Assembly (NCBI RefSeq): GCF_030518155.1
Contig: NZ_JAULRU010000264.1
Location: 1-64,000 of the forward strand
DNA length: 64,000 nucleotides
From: Gilvimarinus gilvus
GTDB taxonomy: Bacteria; Pseudomonadota; Gammaproteobacteria; Pseudomonadales; Cellvibrionaceae
Reading direction: 5' to 3'
Below, piece by piece: positions 55,744 through 64,000 of this stretch. The stretch's first letter is position 1. Each line of letters opens with the position of its first letter. The notes beneath the pieces are model-generated. The model did no database searches. It saw only the letters and a program-made list of their open reading frames with translations, and was not told the DNA's origin. A program made the position numbers and the translations under genes.

Positions 55744-56655
55744 TTAGAAATACCCTTCCTGCTTCTTCTTTTCCATAGAGCCGGAGCTGTCATGGTCGAT
55801 GACCCGACCCTGGCGCTCAGAGGTTGTCGTTAGCAGCATCTCTTGAATGATTTCTGGCAACGTCGCCGCTTCAGATTCAACGGCACCGGTGAGCGGGTAG
55901 CAACCCAAAGTGCGGAAGCGCACCATTTTCTCTTCGATTTTTTCACCTGGCTCGAGTGGCATTCTGTCGTCATCGACCATTATCAATACGCCATCGCGCT
56001 CAACAACAGGACGCTTTGCCGCAAAATAAAGAGGAACCAAAGGAATGCTCTCTAAATGGATGTACTGCCAAATGTCGAGCTCGGTCCAGTTAGAAAGTGG
56101 AAACACTCGAATGCTCTCCCCACTATCAACCCGGCCGTTGTAAATGTTCCAAAGCTCAGGGCGCTGATTTTTGGGGTCCCAGCGATGATTGCGGTCACGG
56201 AAAGAATACACTCGCTCTTTCGCGCGCGACTTTTCTTCATCGCGGCGAGCGCCACCGAACGCGGCATCAAACTTGTATTTGTTCAGCGCCTGCTTCAGCG
56301 ACTGAGTTTTCATAATATCGGTGTGCTTAGCGCTGCCGTGAGTAAAGGGGCCTACCCCCATATCCACGCCCTCTTGGTTAATATGAACCAAGAGATCCCA
56401 GCCCAGGTCTTTCACCCGCTGATCGCGAAACTCAATCATTTCGCGAAACTTCCAGGTTGTATCGACATGCATTAGGGGGAATGGAGGCTTACCGGGATGG
56501 AAAGCCTTCATCGCCAGATGCATCATCACGGCGGAATCTTTACCAATCGAATAGAGCATAACCGGGTTATCAAACTCGGCTGCTACCTCGCGGATAATAT
56601 GGATACTTTCAGCTTCAAGCTGCTTAAGGTGCGTCAGATTGTATTGCTCAGACAT
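55744..56655 (-). CDS. cysD: Sulfate adenylyltransferase subunit 2
   Basis: Catalytic subunit that adenylates sulfate. 303 residues: the PP-loop [15 protein letters not shown] near residue 35, the [14 protein letters not shown] segment, and [19 protein letters not shown] 56655 gives the family start [10 protein letters not shown]; a GTG at 56664 is also in frame. First gene of cysDN. Confidence 0.97.
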   Translation of the reverse strand: MSEQYNLTHLKQLEAESIHIIREVAAEFDNPVMLYSIGKDSAVMMHLAMKAFHPGKPPFPLMHVDTTWKFREMIEFRDQRVKDLGWDLLVHINQEGVDMGVGPFTHGSAKHTDIMKTQSLKQALNKYKFDAAFGGARRDEEKSRAKERVYSFRDRNHRWDPKNQRPELWNIYNGRVDSGESIRVFPLSNWTELDIWQYIHLESIPLVPLYFAAKRPVVERDGVLIMVDDDRMPLEPGEKIEEKMVRFRTLGCYPLTGAVESEAATLPEIIQEMLLTTTSERQGRVIDHDSSGSMEKKKQEGYF

Positions 56656-56812
56656 TCCGCTCACATTTCAGTCATTCGGTTAGTGGGACGCCAAACCAGT
56701 TGGCGGCGCGTATTATAGGGGAACTTGGCTCAATACTCTAATCGGTGCAAAGTACACGGAAAAACACACTGTGTTAACGATTAATTTATTCTATGCTTAT
56801 ACCTAACTAGCC

Positions 56813-57742
56813 CTAATCCTTAGATTTAGGAAGTTTAGGCTCCCCCAGCTGCGTGTAGAGATCCCTTGCCTGCTTAGCGCGGGAAAACATAGCAAGAAGA
56901 TACTCACCGTCATCAGACTCAACCGCCGTTTTGAGGCGCTGTAAATTCCCCATAAACAGCTCCAACGAGGCGACTACTGAGTCCCTATTGGCCCGCATGA
57001 TATCGTGCCACATCACCGGATCACTGGAAGCTATGCGAGTAAAGTCGCGAAAGCCACCGGCGGCATAGCGAAAAATATTCGGGTTATCGATATCGTGCGC
57101 CAGCGTATCAACCAAAGAGTAAGCAATGGCGTGTGGCAAATGACTGGTCGCCCCTAAGACCTGATCATGCTCGTCGATCGGCATATTGATGACCTCCGCA
57201 CCAAGTTTCTGCCAGAGCTGTGTAACCCGAGCTAACGCTAGCGTATCTGTCGTATCCGCTGGCGTGAGGATAACGCGATGATCAACGTAAAGATCAGCAT
57301 TGGCAGCGGTAACTCCGCTTTTTTCCGAACCGGCGATAGGATGCCCCAAAACGAGATTTGGCGGGACTGAACCAAACACCCGCGCAGCCGCCTCCGCTAC
57401 ACTCCCTTTAACACTGGCGCCGTCTGTCACTGCAACACCGGCGGCAATAGGAGCCTTTAATTTGGCCAATATAGATTCGACAGCTAAAGTTGGGACAGCT
57501 ATAAACACCAGATCGTCTGCGGCCAATTCGCCGCAGATTTCATCCACTGACAGGCAGGCACGATCAACCACGCCTAACTCAACAGCAATACGAGCAGTTT
57601 CCGCATCACGTACGACACCAATGCGTTCGCGGGCAAGGCCTCGCTCACCCACGCCTTTACTGACACTGCCACCAATGAGGCCGAGTCCGATCACAACCAA
57701 TTTATTCATTAGGGGCATGGCACCCACCGGCGACTCGACCAT
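56813..57742 (-). CDS. tyrA: Prephenate dehydrogenase
   Basis: Converts prephenate to 4-hydroxyphenylpyruvate for tyrosine. 309 residues: NAD site VVIGLGLIGGSV near 15, GHPIAGSEKSG, and THLPHAIAYSLVD. It is a stand-alone TyrA, without the fused AroA of Pseudomonas or the chorismate mutase of E. coli. ATG 57742 is 2 nt after the pheA stop; ATG 57718 or 57709 would start nearer the nucleotide fold. Co-transcribed with pheA. Confidence 0.92.
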   Translation of the reverse strand: MVESPVGAMPLMNKLVVIGLGLIGGSVSKGVGERGLARERIGVVRDAETARIAVELGVVDRACLSVDEICGELAADDLVFIAVPTLAVESILAKLKAPIAAGVAVTDGASVKGSVAEAAARVFGSVPPNLVLGHPIAGSEKSGVTAANADLYVDHRVILTPADTTDTLALARVTQLWQKLGAEVINMPIDEHDQVLGATSHLPHAIAYSLVDTLAHDIDNPNIFRYAAGGFRDFTRIASSDPVMWHDIMRANRDSVVASLELFMGNLQRLKTAVESDDGEYLLAMFSRAKQARDLYTQLGEPKLPKSKD

Positions 57743-57744
57743 GC

Positions 57745-58848
57745 CTAAAGTACGGCCTTGGGGTAGGAGCCCAGCACCTTGAGATCGGCCACTTGCGAGG
57801 CTACTTCCGCCAGGGTTTCACTCACTCGAGCGTCATCTTTATGACCGGTAAAGTCGACAAAAAACACATAGGTCCAAACACCCGAGCGCGACGGTCGGCT
57901 CTCAACCCGAGTCAGGTCGATGCTGTTGCGATGAAAAGGTTCCAGTAAGCTGTGTAAGGCCCCGGGTTGATTGCGCATCGCCACGAGCAACGAAGTTTTA
58001 TCTTTGCCGCTAGAAGGCACCTCTTGCGCACCAATAATCAAGAAGCGAGTACTATTGTCCGGCTGATCTTCAATTTTTTCTGCGATTATTCGCAAATCGT
58101 ACAGTTCGGCCGCTTTCAAAGGTGCGATAGCCGCGGCATTCCACTCACCTTTTAAGCGTCGGGCTGCCTCGGCATTGCTCGACACGGCAATACGCTCAAT
58201 GTTGGGATAGTGCGAATCCAACCATTTCCGACACTGCGCCAAAGACTGGCCGTGCGAGTAGATTCGGGTAATGCTATCAACGTTAGTCACATCGGACACC
58301 ACCAGGTTGTGGTGAACCCTCAACTCAACCTCACCGCATATTTTGAGGTTGGAGTTCATAAAGTTATCGAGTGTGTGACTGACAACGCCTTCAGTCGAGT
58401 TCTCTACAGGTACCACACCATAATTAACCGCCCCGGCCTCTACTTCGCGAAATACTTCATCAATGGCCGAAAATGGTAATGCAACAGCCGACTGACCAAA
58501 ATGCTTTAACGCGGCCTGTTGCGTAAAGGTGCCCTCGGGCCCCAGATAAGCCACTTTAACCGGCTGCTCGAGCGCCAAACAGGCCGACATAATCTCACGA
58601 AACAGCCGTGCCATCTCCTCGTCGCTGAGAGGCCCACTGTTGCGCTCCATCGCCTTGCGCAACACCTGAGCTTCACGCTCAGGGCGGTAAAACACAGCAT
58701 CGGTGGCACCCGCTGCCGTTTTCACATCGGCGACGCGTTGCGCACATTGGGCACGCTCTGAAATCAAACGCCCTATTTCTGCGTCAATACCGTCAATTTT
58801 GTCACGCAACGCCAACAACGCGGCCTGCTGAGCGTCTGAATCGGTCAT
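57745..58848 (-). CDS. pheA: Bifunctional chorismate mutase / prephenate dehydratase
   Basis: 367 residues. The AroQ chorismate mutase is at about 8-95 (LRDKIDGIDAEIGRLISER). The prephenate dehydratase follows (about 97-275, with GPEGTFTQQAAL and STRFLIIG). Then comes an ACT domain (about 285-360) with ESRPSRSG, the phenylalanine feedback site. Its ATG overlaps the gyrA stop by one base (TAATG), so it is coupled to gyrA. Confidence 0.96.
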   Translation of the reverse strand: MTDSDAQQAALLALRDKIDGIDAEIGRLISERAQCAQRVADVKTAAGATDAVFYRPEREAQVLRKAMERNSGPLSDEEMARLFREIMSACLALEQPVKVAYLGPEGTFTQQAALKHFGQSAVALPFSAIDEVFREVEAGAVNYGVVPVENSTEGVVSHTLDNFMNSNLKICGEVELRVHHNLVVSDVTNVDSITRIYSHGQSLAQCRKWLDSHYPNIERIAVSSNAEAARRLKGEWNAAAIAPLKAAELYDLRIIAEKIEDQPDNSTRFLIIGAQEVPSSGKDKTSLLVAMRNQPGALHSLLEPFHRNSIDLTRVESRPSRSGVWTYVFFVDFTGHKDDARVSETLAEVASQVADLKVLGSYPKAVL

Positions 58849-61454
58849 TACTCGTCGCTTCCTTCGCCGTTAGAATCCGCTGTCGGCGCCGCCTCGCCGC
58901 TTGCCAGTTCGACCTCTTGTTCTTCGCCGGCATCTTCAATGCGCGCAGCACCTTTTAGATGCTCACCTTCGCGCAGTTTAATCAGACGCACGCCTTGCGT
59001 ATTCCGGCTCAATATCGACACTTCATCTGCGCGCGTGCGCACCAGCGTACCCTGATCCGAAATAAGCATGATTTCTTCGCCATCAAGGAGCTGAACCGCG
59101 CCCACTAACGGACCGTTACGATCGCTACAGGCCATAGCAATAACGCCTTGACCGCCCCGGCCTTTCGCTGGAAATTCAGATACTTCTGTGCGCTTACCGT
59201 AGCCATGCTCGCTCACCGTGAGCACTTTTCCGCCTTCGACAGGGACAACCATACCAATAACCGAATGCTCATCGCTCAATCGAATACCGCGAACACCGCG
59301 GCTAATACGCCCCATAGAACGCACTGCAGCTTCATTAAATCGAGCGGCCTTACCATTACTGGCAAACAATACAATATCTTTATTGCCATCGGTAATGGCG
59401 GTATAAACCAGATGATCGCCCTCTTCCAAGTCAATAGCTCGCAGGCCAACGCTGCGCGGACGGGAGAATTGATCAAGCGAAGTTTTCTTGACTGTGCCTT
59501 TCTCGGTCGCCATAAACACGAAATGATCGGCATCAAACTCACGCACAGGCAAAATCGAGGTAATACGCTCTCCCTCTTCCAGTGGCATAAGATTTACCAC
59601 CGGCCGGCCTCTGGACTGACGGCCCGCTACTGGAATCTGATAGACCTTTAACCAATACACTTTACCTGCGCTGGTGAAACACAAAACGGTGTCGTGGGTA
59701 CTGGCAATCAACAAATGTTCGACAAAGTCTTCGTCTTTCACTGCGGTTGCTGACTTACCCATACCACCGCGACGCTGCGCCTGGTAATCGGCCAACGGCT
59801 GACTCTTGGCGTAGCCACCGTGGGAAATAGTCACCACACGCTGTTCTTCGTTAATCAGGTCTTCCATGGTCAGATCGAGCGTAGAGGCCGTGATTTCGGT
59901 GCGACGCTCATCGCCGTAATCCGCGACAACCTGCTCTAACTCCTCGCGAATCACCGTCATCAGGCGGCTGAAATTACCGAGTATTTCCAGGTATTCGGCA
60001 ATCTGCTCTACCTTCTCTTTGTATTCTGAAAGAAGCTTGTCGTGCTCCATGCCGGTTAAGCGATGTAGGCGCAACTCCAGGATAGCCTGAGCCTGAGCTG
60101 CCGAGAGGAAATATTTACCGTCTCGCATACCAAAGGTATCGGGTAAATCTTCAGGGCGGCACGCATCTTCACCCGCACGCTCCAGGAATTGCCCCATTTC
60201 TGAAGCATCCCAGCCTCGGGCAATCAGTGCCTCTTTTGCCTCGGCGGGCGTTGGCGAGCTTTTGATCAGCTCAATCACCGGATCAATGTTGGCAATAGCA
60301 ACCGCTAAGCCTTCTAAAATATGCCCGCGCTCACGAGCCTTGCGCAAAAGATAAACCGTACGACGGGTAACAACTTCCCGACGGTGACGAACAAACGCCT
60401 CCAGCAGCTGCTTGAGATTCAACACCTTGGGCTGGCCGTCGTTCAAGGCAACAATATTAATGCCGAAAACATTCTGCAACTGCGTCTGTGTATAAAGGTT
60501 GTTTAGCAATACCTCAGCAGATTCGGCGCGCTTAACTTCAATAACCACGCGCAACCCATCTTTATCCGATTCGTCGCGCAGCTCGCTTATACCCTCTATT
60601 TTCTTTTCCTTTACCAGCTCAGCGATTCTTTCGATCAAGCGAGCTTTATTCAGCTGGTAGGGAATTTCGGTGACAATAATTGTCTCACGGCCGGTTTTTT
60701 CGTCGACTTCAATGTCTGCCTTGGCGCGAACGTAAATGCGCCCCCGCCCAGTTCGATAGGCCTGAACAATACCGGCCCGACCGTTAATAATGGCCGCCGT
60801 CGGGAAGTCGGGGCCGGGGATGTATTCCATCAACTCATCGATAGTGATGTCTTCGTTATCGATCAACGCCAGACACCCACTGACAACTTCTTTCAAATTA
60901 TGCGGAGGAATATTAGTGGCCATACCCACCGCAATCCCCGATGAACCGTTGACCAGTAGATTAGGTATGCGGGTTGGCAGCACATCGGGAATTTGCTCAC
61001 TGCCATCATAGTTTGGTACAAAGTCGACTGTTTCTTTGTCCAGGTCAGCCAGCAGTTCGTGGGCAATTTTCTGCATGCGCACTTCGGTATAACGCATCGC
61101 CGCTGCGCTATCGCCGTCGACAGAACCAAAGTTTCCCTGTCCGTCAACCAAGGTATATCGCAATGAAAACGGTTGCGCCATACGCACGACAGTATCGTAT
61201 ACGGCAGAGTCGCCATGAGGATGATATTTACCGATCACATCACCGACAACACGAGCAGACTTCAAGTACGACTTATTCCAGTCATTCTTGAGTTCACTCA
61301 TAGCGAACAGTACCCGCCTGTGGACGGGCTTCAGGCCGTCTCTTACATCTGGCAAGGCACGACCAACAATGACACTCATGGCATAATCGAGATACGACTG
61401 CTTGAGCTCATCTTCAATATTGACGGGAAGTACTTCTTTCGCTAAATCGCCCAT
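58848..61454 (-). CDS. gyrA: DNA gyrase subunit A
   Basis: 868 residues. The breakage-reunion domain has the catalytic Tyr in AAMRYTEVR. The quinolone region [17 protein letters not shown] has Ser and Asp at the usual resistance positions, so it looks wild type. The GyrA-box QRRGGMG and six C-terminal beta-pinwheel blades follow, with an acidic tail. First gene of gyrA-pheA-tyrA. The upstream gap of 239 bp holds an ACCCTCT/AGAGGGT hairpin near 61540. Confidence 0.98.
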   Translation of the reverse strand: MGDLAKEVLPVNIEDELKQSYLDYAMSVIVGRALPDVRDGLKPVHRRVLFAMSELKNDWNKSYLKSARVVGDVIGKYHPHGDSAVYDTVVRMAQPFSLRYTLVDGQGNFGSVDGDSAAAMRYTEVRMQKIAHELLADLDKETVDFVPNYDGSEQIPDVLPTRIPNLLVNGSSGIAVGMATNIPPHNLKEVVSGCLALIDNEDITIDELMEYIPGPDFPTAAIINGRAGIVQAYRTGRGRIYVRAKADIEVDEKTGRETIIVTEIPYQLNKARLIERIAELVKEKKIEGISELRDESDKDGLRVVIEVKRAESAEVLLNNLYTQTQLQNVFGINIVALNDGQPKVLNLKQLLEAFVRHRREVVTRRTVYLLRKARERGHILEGLAVAIANIDPVIELIKSSPTPAEAKEALIARGWDASEMGQFLERAGEDACRPEDLPDTFGMRDGKYFLSAAQAQAILELRLHRLTGMEHDKLLSEYKEKVEQIAEYLEILGNFSRLMTVIREELEQVVADYGDERRTEITASTLDLTMEDLINEEQRVVTISHGGYAKSQPLADYQAQRRGGMGKSATAVKDEDFVEHLLIASTHDTVLCFTSAGKVYWLKVYQIPVAGRQSRGRPVVNLMPLEEGERITSILPVREFDADHFVFMATEKGTVKKTSLDQFSRPRSVGLRAIDLEEGDHLVYTAITDGNKDIVLFASNGKAARFNEAAVRSMGRISRGVRGIRLSDEHSVIGMVVPVEGGKVLTVSEHGYGKRTEVSEFPAKGRGGQGVIAMACSDRNGPLVGAVQLLDGEEIMLISDQGTLVRTRADEVSILSRNTQGVRLIKLREGEHLKGAARIEDAGEEQEVELASGEAAPTADSNGEGSDE

Positions 61455-61693
61455 GGAGTAACGCGTTCCTTATTGTCTTAAGCGGTGCATCGGTCGCACA
61501 GGACGAGTTTTGATCAAGTCCTGCACCGGCCCCGGGCCCACCCTCTACAAAGAGGGTAAAGAGCTGGCAATATTACCATAAAATCAGGCGCATAGGTGAA
61601 GGTAGCAACCCACACCCCGCCTTCATTCAGGTATAATTTCTCACTTAAACGAGGCGCATTTAACGCCACCCAGCCCAAAACAAGGATTCCACG

Positions 61694-63028
61694 ATGGCTG
61701 CACGCAAACCTGTGCAATTATTGATCAAGGCGCGTTGGATTTTACCCATTTTGCCCGCGAGGAAAGTCTTCAGCGATTGCGCCGTCGCAGTAATGGGCGG
61801 TCGCATTGAAGCCATCCTTCCCTGGCAGGAAGCCGATAAACAATACAGCGCTGAGCAAACCCTAACACTCGACCGGCACATCTTGATGCCAGGGCTGGTA
61901 AATTGTCATGGTCATGCGGCCATGTCTTTGCTGCGCGGCTACGCCGACGACTACCCGCTCGACACTTGGCTAAACGACTTCATTTGGCCCGCCGAAAAAA
62001 AGCACGTCGACGCTGATTTTGTGCGCGATGGCACTGAACTGGCAATAGCAGAGATGATCCACTCTGGTACAACATGCTTCGCCGACATGTACTTTTTCCC
62101 TGAGCAGGTAGCTCTAGCCGCAAAACGAGCCCACATGCGCAGCCAAATCACCTTTCCTGTACTTGATTTTGCTACCACTTGGGGCGACGGACCTAGCGAC
62201 TACATCGCTAAAGGTCTAGAGCTGCACGATGAATACCGCGCCGACGATCTTATACGTATCGGCTTTGGTCCACATGCGCCTTACACGGTATCTGATAACC
62301 ATCTCAAACGTATTGCGGTACTCGCGGAAGAGTTGCAAGCCCCGATTCAGATTCACCTGCACGAAACAGCAAAAGAGGTCGCCGACTCCATCGCAGAATA
62401 CGGAATGCGGCCAATCGAGCGCATTAATAAACTGGGCCTATTAACGCCGAGAACGCAATGTGTCCATATGACTCAGATAGATGACTCGGACTTACAACTG
62501 CTGACCAGCAGTGGCGCTCACGTTATTCATTGTCCAGAATCCAATCTAAAGCTTGCCAGCGGCTTTTGTCCCGTTAATAAACTTATCAATAACGGCAGCA
62601 ATATTGCTCTGGGTACAGATGGCGCGGCCAGTAATAACGACCTCAATATGTTTGGTGAGCTCGAGACAACAGCTTTGCTCGCCAAAGGAGTTAGCGGTGA
62701 TCCAGCCACACCCAATGCTCATGATGTCCTCGCCATGGCCACAATCAATGGCGCTAAAGCTCTGGGAATGGACGATGACATAGGCAGTATAGAGGTCGGT
62801 AAATCGGCAGACATTATTGCTCTTGAAACAGATCCCATTGGCTCCCAGCCACTTTACGATATCGCCTCATCGCTCGCTTACAACAATCGGGCACTTGCGG
62901 TGACACACAGTTGGGTAGCCGGTCGGGCCCTTATGCTTTCATCACACCTACAAACGCTTAACGAACGCGACATCGCCAGCAAAGCTCTCGCCTGGTCTAA
63001 AAAAATTAACGCAAAAGTGATTTTATGA
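61694..63028 (+). CDS. mtaD: TRZ/ATZ amidohydrolase, likely 5'-methylthioadenosine/S-adenosylhomocysteine deaminase
   Basis: 444-residue metal-dependent hydrolase. Metal ligands in NCHGHAAMSLLRG, GPHAPYTVS, IHLHETAKE and GTDGAASNNDLNMF place it in the deaminase group that includes MtaD. The same neighbourhood, deaminase-ubiG-mupP beside gyrA, exists in Pseudomonas. A TATAAT box at 61632-61637 and an AAGGA site support transcription from this gap. It overlaps ubiG by 4 bp. Confidence 0.85.
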   Translation: MAARKPVQLLIKARWILPILPARKVFSDCAVAVMGGRIEAILPWQEADKQYSAEQTLTLDRHILMPGLVNCHGHAAMSLLRGYADDYPLDTWLNDFIWPAEKKHVDADFVRDGTELAIAEMIHSGTTCFADMYFFPEQVALAAKRAHMRSQITFPVLDFATTWGDGPSDYIAKGLELHDEYRADDLIRIGFGPHAPYTVSDNHLKRIAVLAEELQAPIQIHLHETAKEVADSIAEYGMRPIERINKLGLLTPRTQCVHMTQIDDSDLQLLTSSGAHVIHCPESNLKLASGFCPVNKLINNGSNIALGTDGAASNNDLNMFGELETTALLAKGVSGDPATPNAHDVLAMATINGAKALGMDDDIGSIEVGKSADIIALETDPIGSQPLYDIASSLAYNNRALAVTHSWVAGRALMLSSHLQTLNERDIASKALAWSKKINAKVIL

Positions 63029-63744
63029 GCATTCAGAACCAATCAGACAATTTTGATCAAGATGAGCTCGACAAGTTTGAGCGGCTAGCGGACAGCTGGT
63101 GGGACAGCTCTGGTGAATTTAAACCGCTGCATCAAATGAATCCCGTGCGTGCGAACTTTATTGACGAGCGTTCTCCGGTCGCAAACATGAATATTTTGGA
63201 CGTCGGATGTGGCGGCGGCATTCTCTGCGAAGCACTGGCACAAAGAGGCGCCATAGTAACCGGGATAGACCTTGGCGATGCTCCCCTACAAGTTGCTAAA
63301 ACTCATGCGCGCAGCAGCGAGCTAGATATTCAGTACACAAAAATTAGCGCAGAAGAACTCGCGCTAAAACAACCCAAACAATTCGATATAGTAACTTGCC
63401 TGGAGATGCTCGAGCACGTTCCCGATCCCGAATCGATTGTGAACGCATGCAGCACGTTGGTAAAACCCGGTGGGCACGTTTACTTTTCGACACTCAATCG
63501 CAACCCTAAAGCATGGGCCTTAGCCGTTGTCGGGGCCGAATATATTTTGCGCCTGCTTCCCAAGGGAACGCACGACTACAAAAAATTCATCAAACCGAGT
63601 GAATTGGGGGCCATGGTCAGACGCGCAAATTTACAGACTCAGGAAGTGGCCGGCTTAATCTATAACCCACTGACCCAAAGTTTTCGAATCAGTAGCAACG
63701 ACGTTAGTGTAAATTACCTCTTGCACGCCCACCAACCTGCGTAA
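63025..63744 (+). CDS. ubiG: Ubiquinone biosynthesis O-methyltransferase UbiG
   Basis: SAM-dependent enzyme doing both O-methylations of ubiquinone synthesis. 239 residues: FERLADSWWDSSGEFKPLH near the N-terminus, the SAM site LDVGCGGGILCEALA near 55, and CLEMLEHVPDP. Coupled to the deaminase by ATGA overlap and followed 20 bp later by mupP. Confidence 0.96.
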   Translation: MSIQNQSDNFDQDELDKFERLADSWWDSSGEFKPLHQMNPVRANFIDERSPVANMNILDVGCGGGILCEALAQRGAIVTGIDLGDAPLQVAKTHARSSELDIQYTKISAEELALKQPKQFDIVTCLEMLEHVPDPESIVNACSTLVKPGGHVYFSTLNRNPKAWALAVVGAEYILRLLPKGTHDYKKFIKPSELGAMVRRANLQTQEVAGLIYNPLTQSFRISSNDVSVNYLLHAHQPA

Positions 63745-63764
63745 CAAATCTGGAGCAACAAAAA

Positions 63765-64000
63765 ATGCCCGCTCACTTTGCTGCTGTGGTGTTCGACCTT
63801 GACGGCACCCTGCTCGATACTGCCCCCGATTTTGTATTGGCACTCAATCAAATGCGCCGCAAGCATAACAAGCCAGAGCTCAGTTACGAAATTATTCGCG
63901 AGCAAGTGTCCAACGGCGCGGCAGCACTGGTAAAGCTTGGCTTTAATGTCGACACAAACGATCAGGAGTTTGCCCAGCTGCGCCAAGAGCTGCTTGACCA
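63765..64000 (+). CDS. mupP: HAD phosphatase, MupP/Gph-like (cut by window end)
   Basis: The first 78 residues of a HAD-superfamily phosphatase. Motif I FDLDGTLLDTAPDF has the nucleophile Asp. The position after ubiG matches Pseudomonas mupP, the N-acetylmuramate 6-phosphate phosphatase of peptidoglycan recycling; phosphoglycolate phosphatase Gph is the main alternative. The gene runs off the right edge. Confidence 0.85.
   Translation, partial: MPAHFAAVVFDLDGTLLDTAPDFVLALNQMRRKHNKPELSYEIIREQVSNGAAALVKLGFNVDTNDQEFAQLRQELLD

Noticed and set aside
1..64000. CRISPR arrays, rRNA operon, complete insertion sequence, prophage
   Set aside because: No regularly spaced direct repeats, no rRNA sequence, and no transposase, integrase or phage structural gene was found on either strand.

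Overview
The window reads as a chromosomal segment of a marine-type gammaproteobacterium, most likely of the Cellvibrionales (Saccharophagus/Teredinibacter/Simiduia-like). This rests on family content: nitrite/sulfite reductase with a DUF934 partner, an AddAB-like helicase/nuclease pair, a 934-residue AcnB, and a gyrA-to-lapB block that parallels the Pseudomonas gyrA-pheA-tyrA-cmk-rpsA-ihfB order. No 16S rRNA is present, so the taxon is inferred.

Layout. 1-530: tRNA-Val(UAC) and tRNA-Asp(GUC) on the minus strand, with a near-consensus promoter and a 44-bp duplicated tRNA-Asp 3' end downstream. 0.7-7.4 kb: orphan histidine kinase, lipoprotein, trmA, rmuC, a TPR protein and murI. 7.4-7.7 kb: a 259-bp palindromic MITE-like element. 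7.7-17 kb: a large CACHE-HAMP-PAS-GGDEF-EAL protein and an AddB-like/AddA-like pair. 17-27.5 kb: DAHP synthase, a DUF481 porin-like protein, nfuA, a voltage-gated K+ channel, RluA, MarR, an untracked 38-residue membrane peptide, sulfite reductase, miaE and an SMP-30 lipoprotein with a LacI-type operator. 27.6-32.2 kb: a decayed small membrane gene, DUF3080, an SDR, mgsA and htpG, the last with a textbook sigma-32 promoter.

32.3-34.8 kb is the accessory part. Short AT-richer genes of unknown function, all on the minus strand, are separated by attC-like sites, one of them a strong 114-bp imperfect palindrome. This looks like a small integron cassette cluster without an integrase in view. One cassette product carries a HEPN-like RNxxxH motif. 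34.8-38.6 kb: acnB, an 864-bp gap with no gene, and tRNA-Val(GAC).

38.8-52.9 kb: a surface-polysaccharide block (WbpM-like dehydratase, WbpL-like initiating transferase, 4-reductase/epimerase, manC, ugd, galU, PMM/PGM) wrapped around lapB-lapA-ihfB-rpsA-cmk. These genes could supply GDP-mannose, UDP-glucose, UDP-glucuronate and a 6-deoxy-HexNAc lipid-linked starter. No flippase, polymerase or elongating glycosyltransferase is present. 52.9-61.5 kb: pyrF, comEA, cysN-cysD (sulfate activation, which feeds the sulfite reductase at 23 kb), tyrA, pheA and gyrA. 61.7-64 kb: mtaD-like deaminase, ubiG and the start of mupP, divergent from gyrA.

Most of the window is ordinary core genome. The best leads are the cassette cluster with its HEPN-like protein, the stripped-down O-antigen locus, the 38-residue membrane peptide beside cysI, and the MITE-like element.
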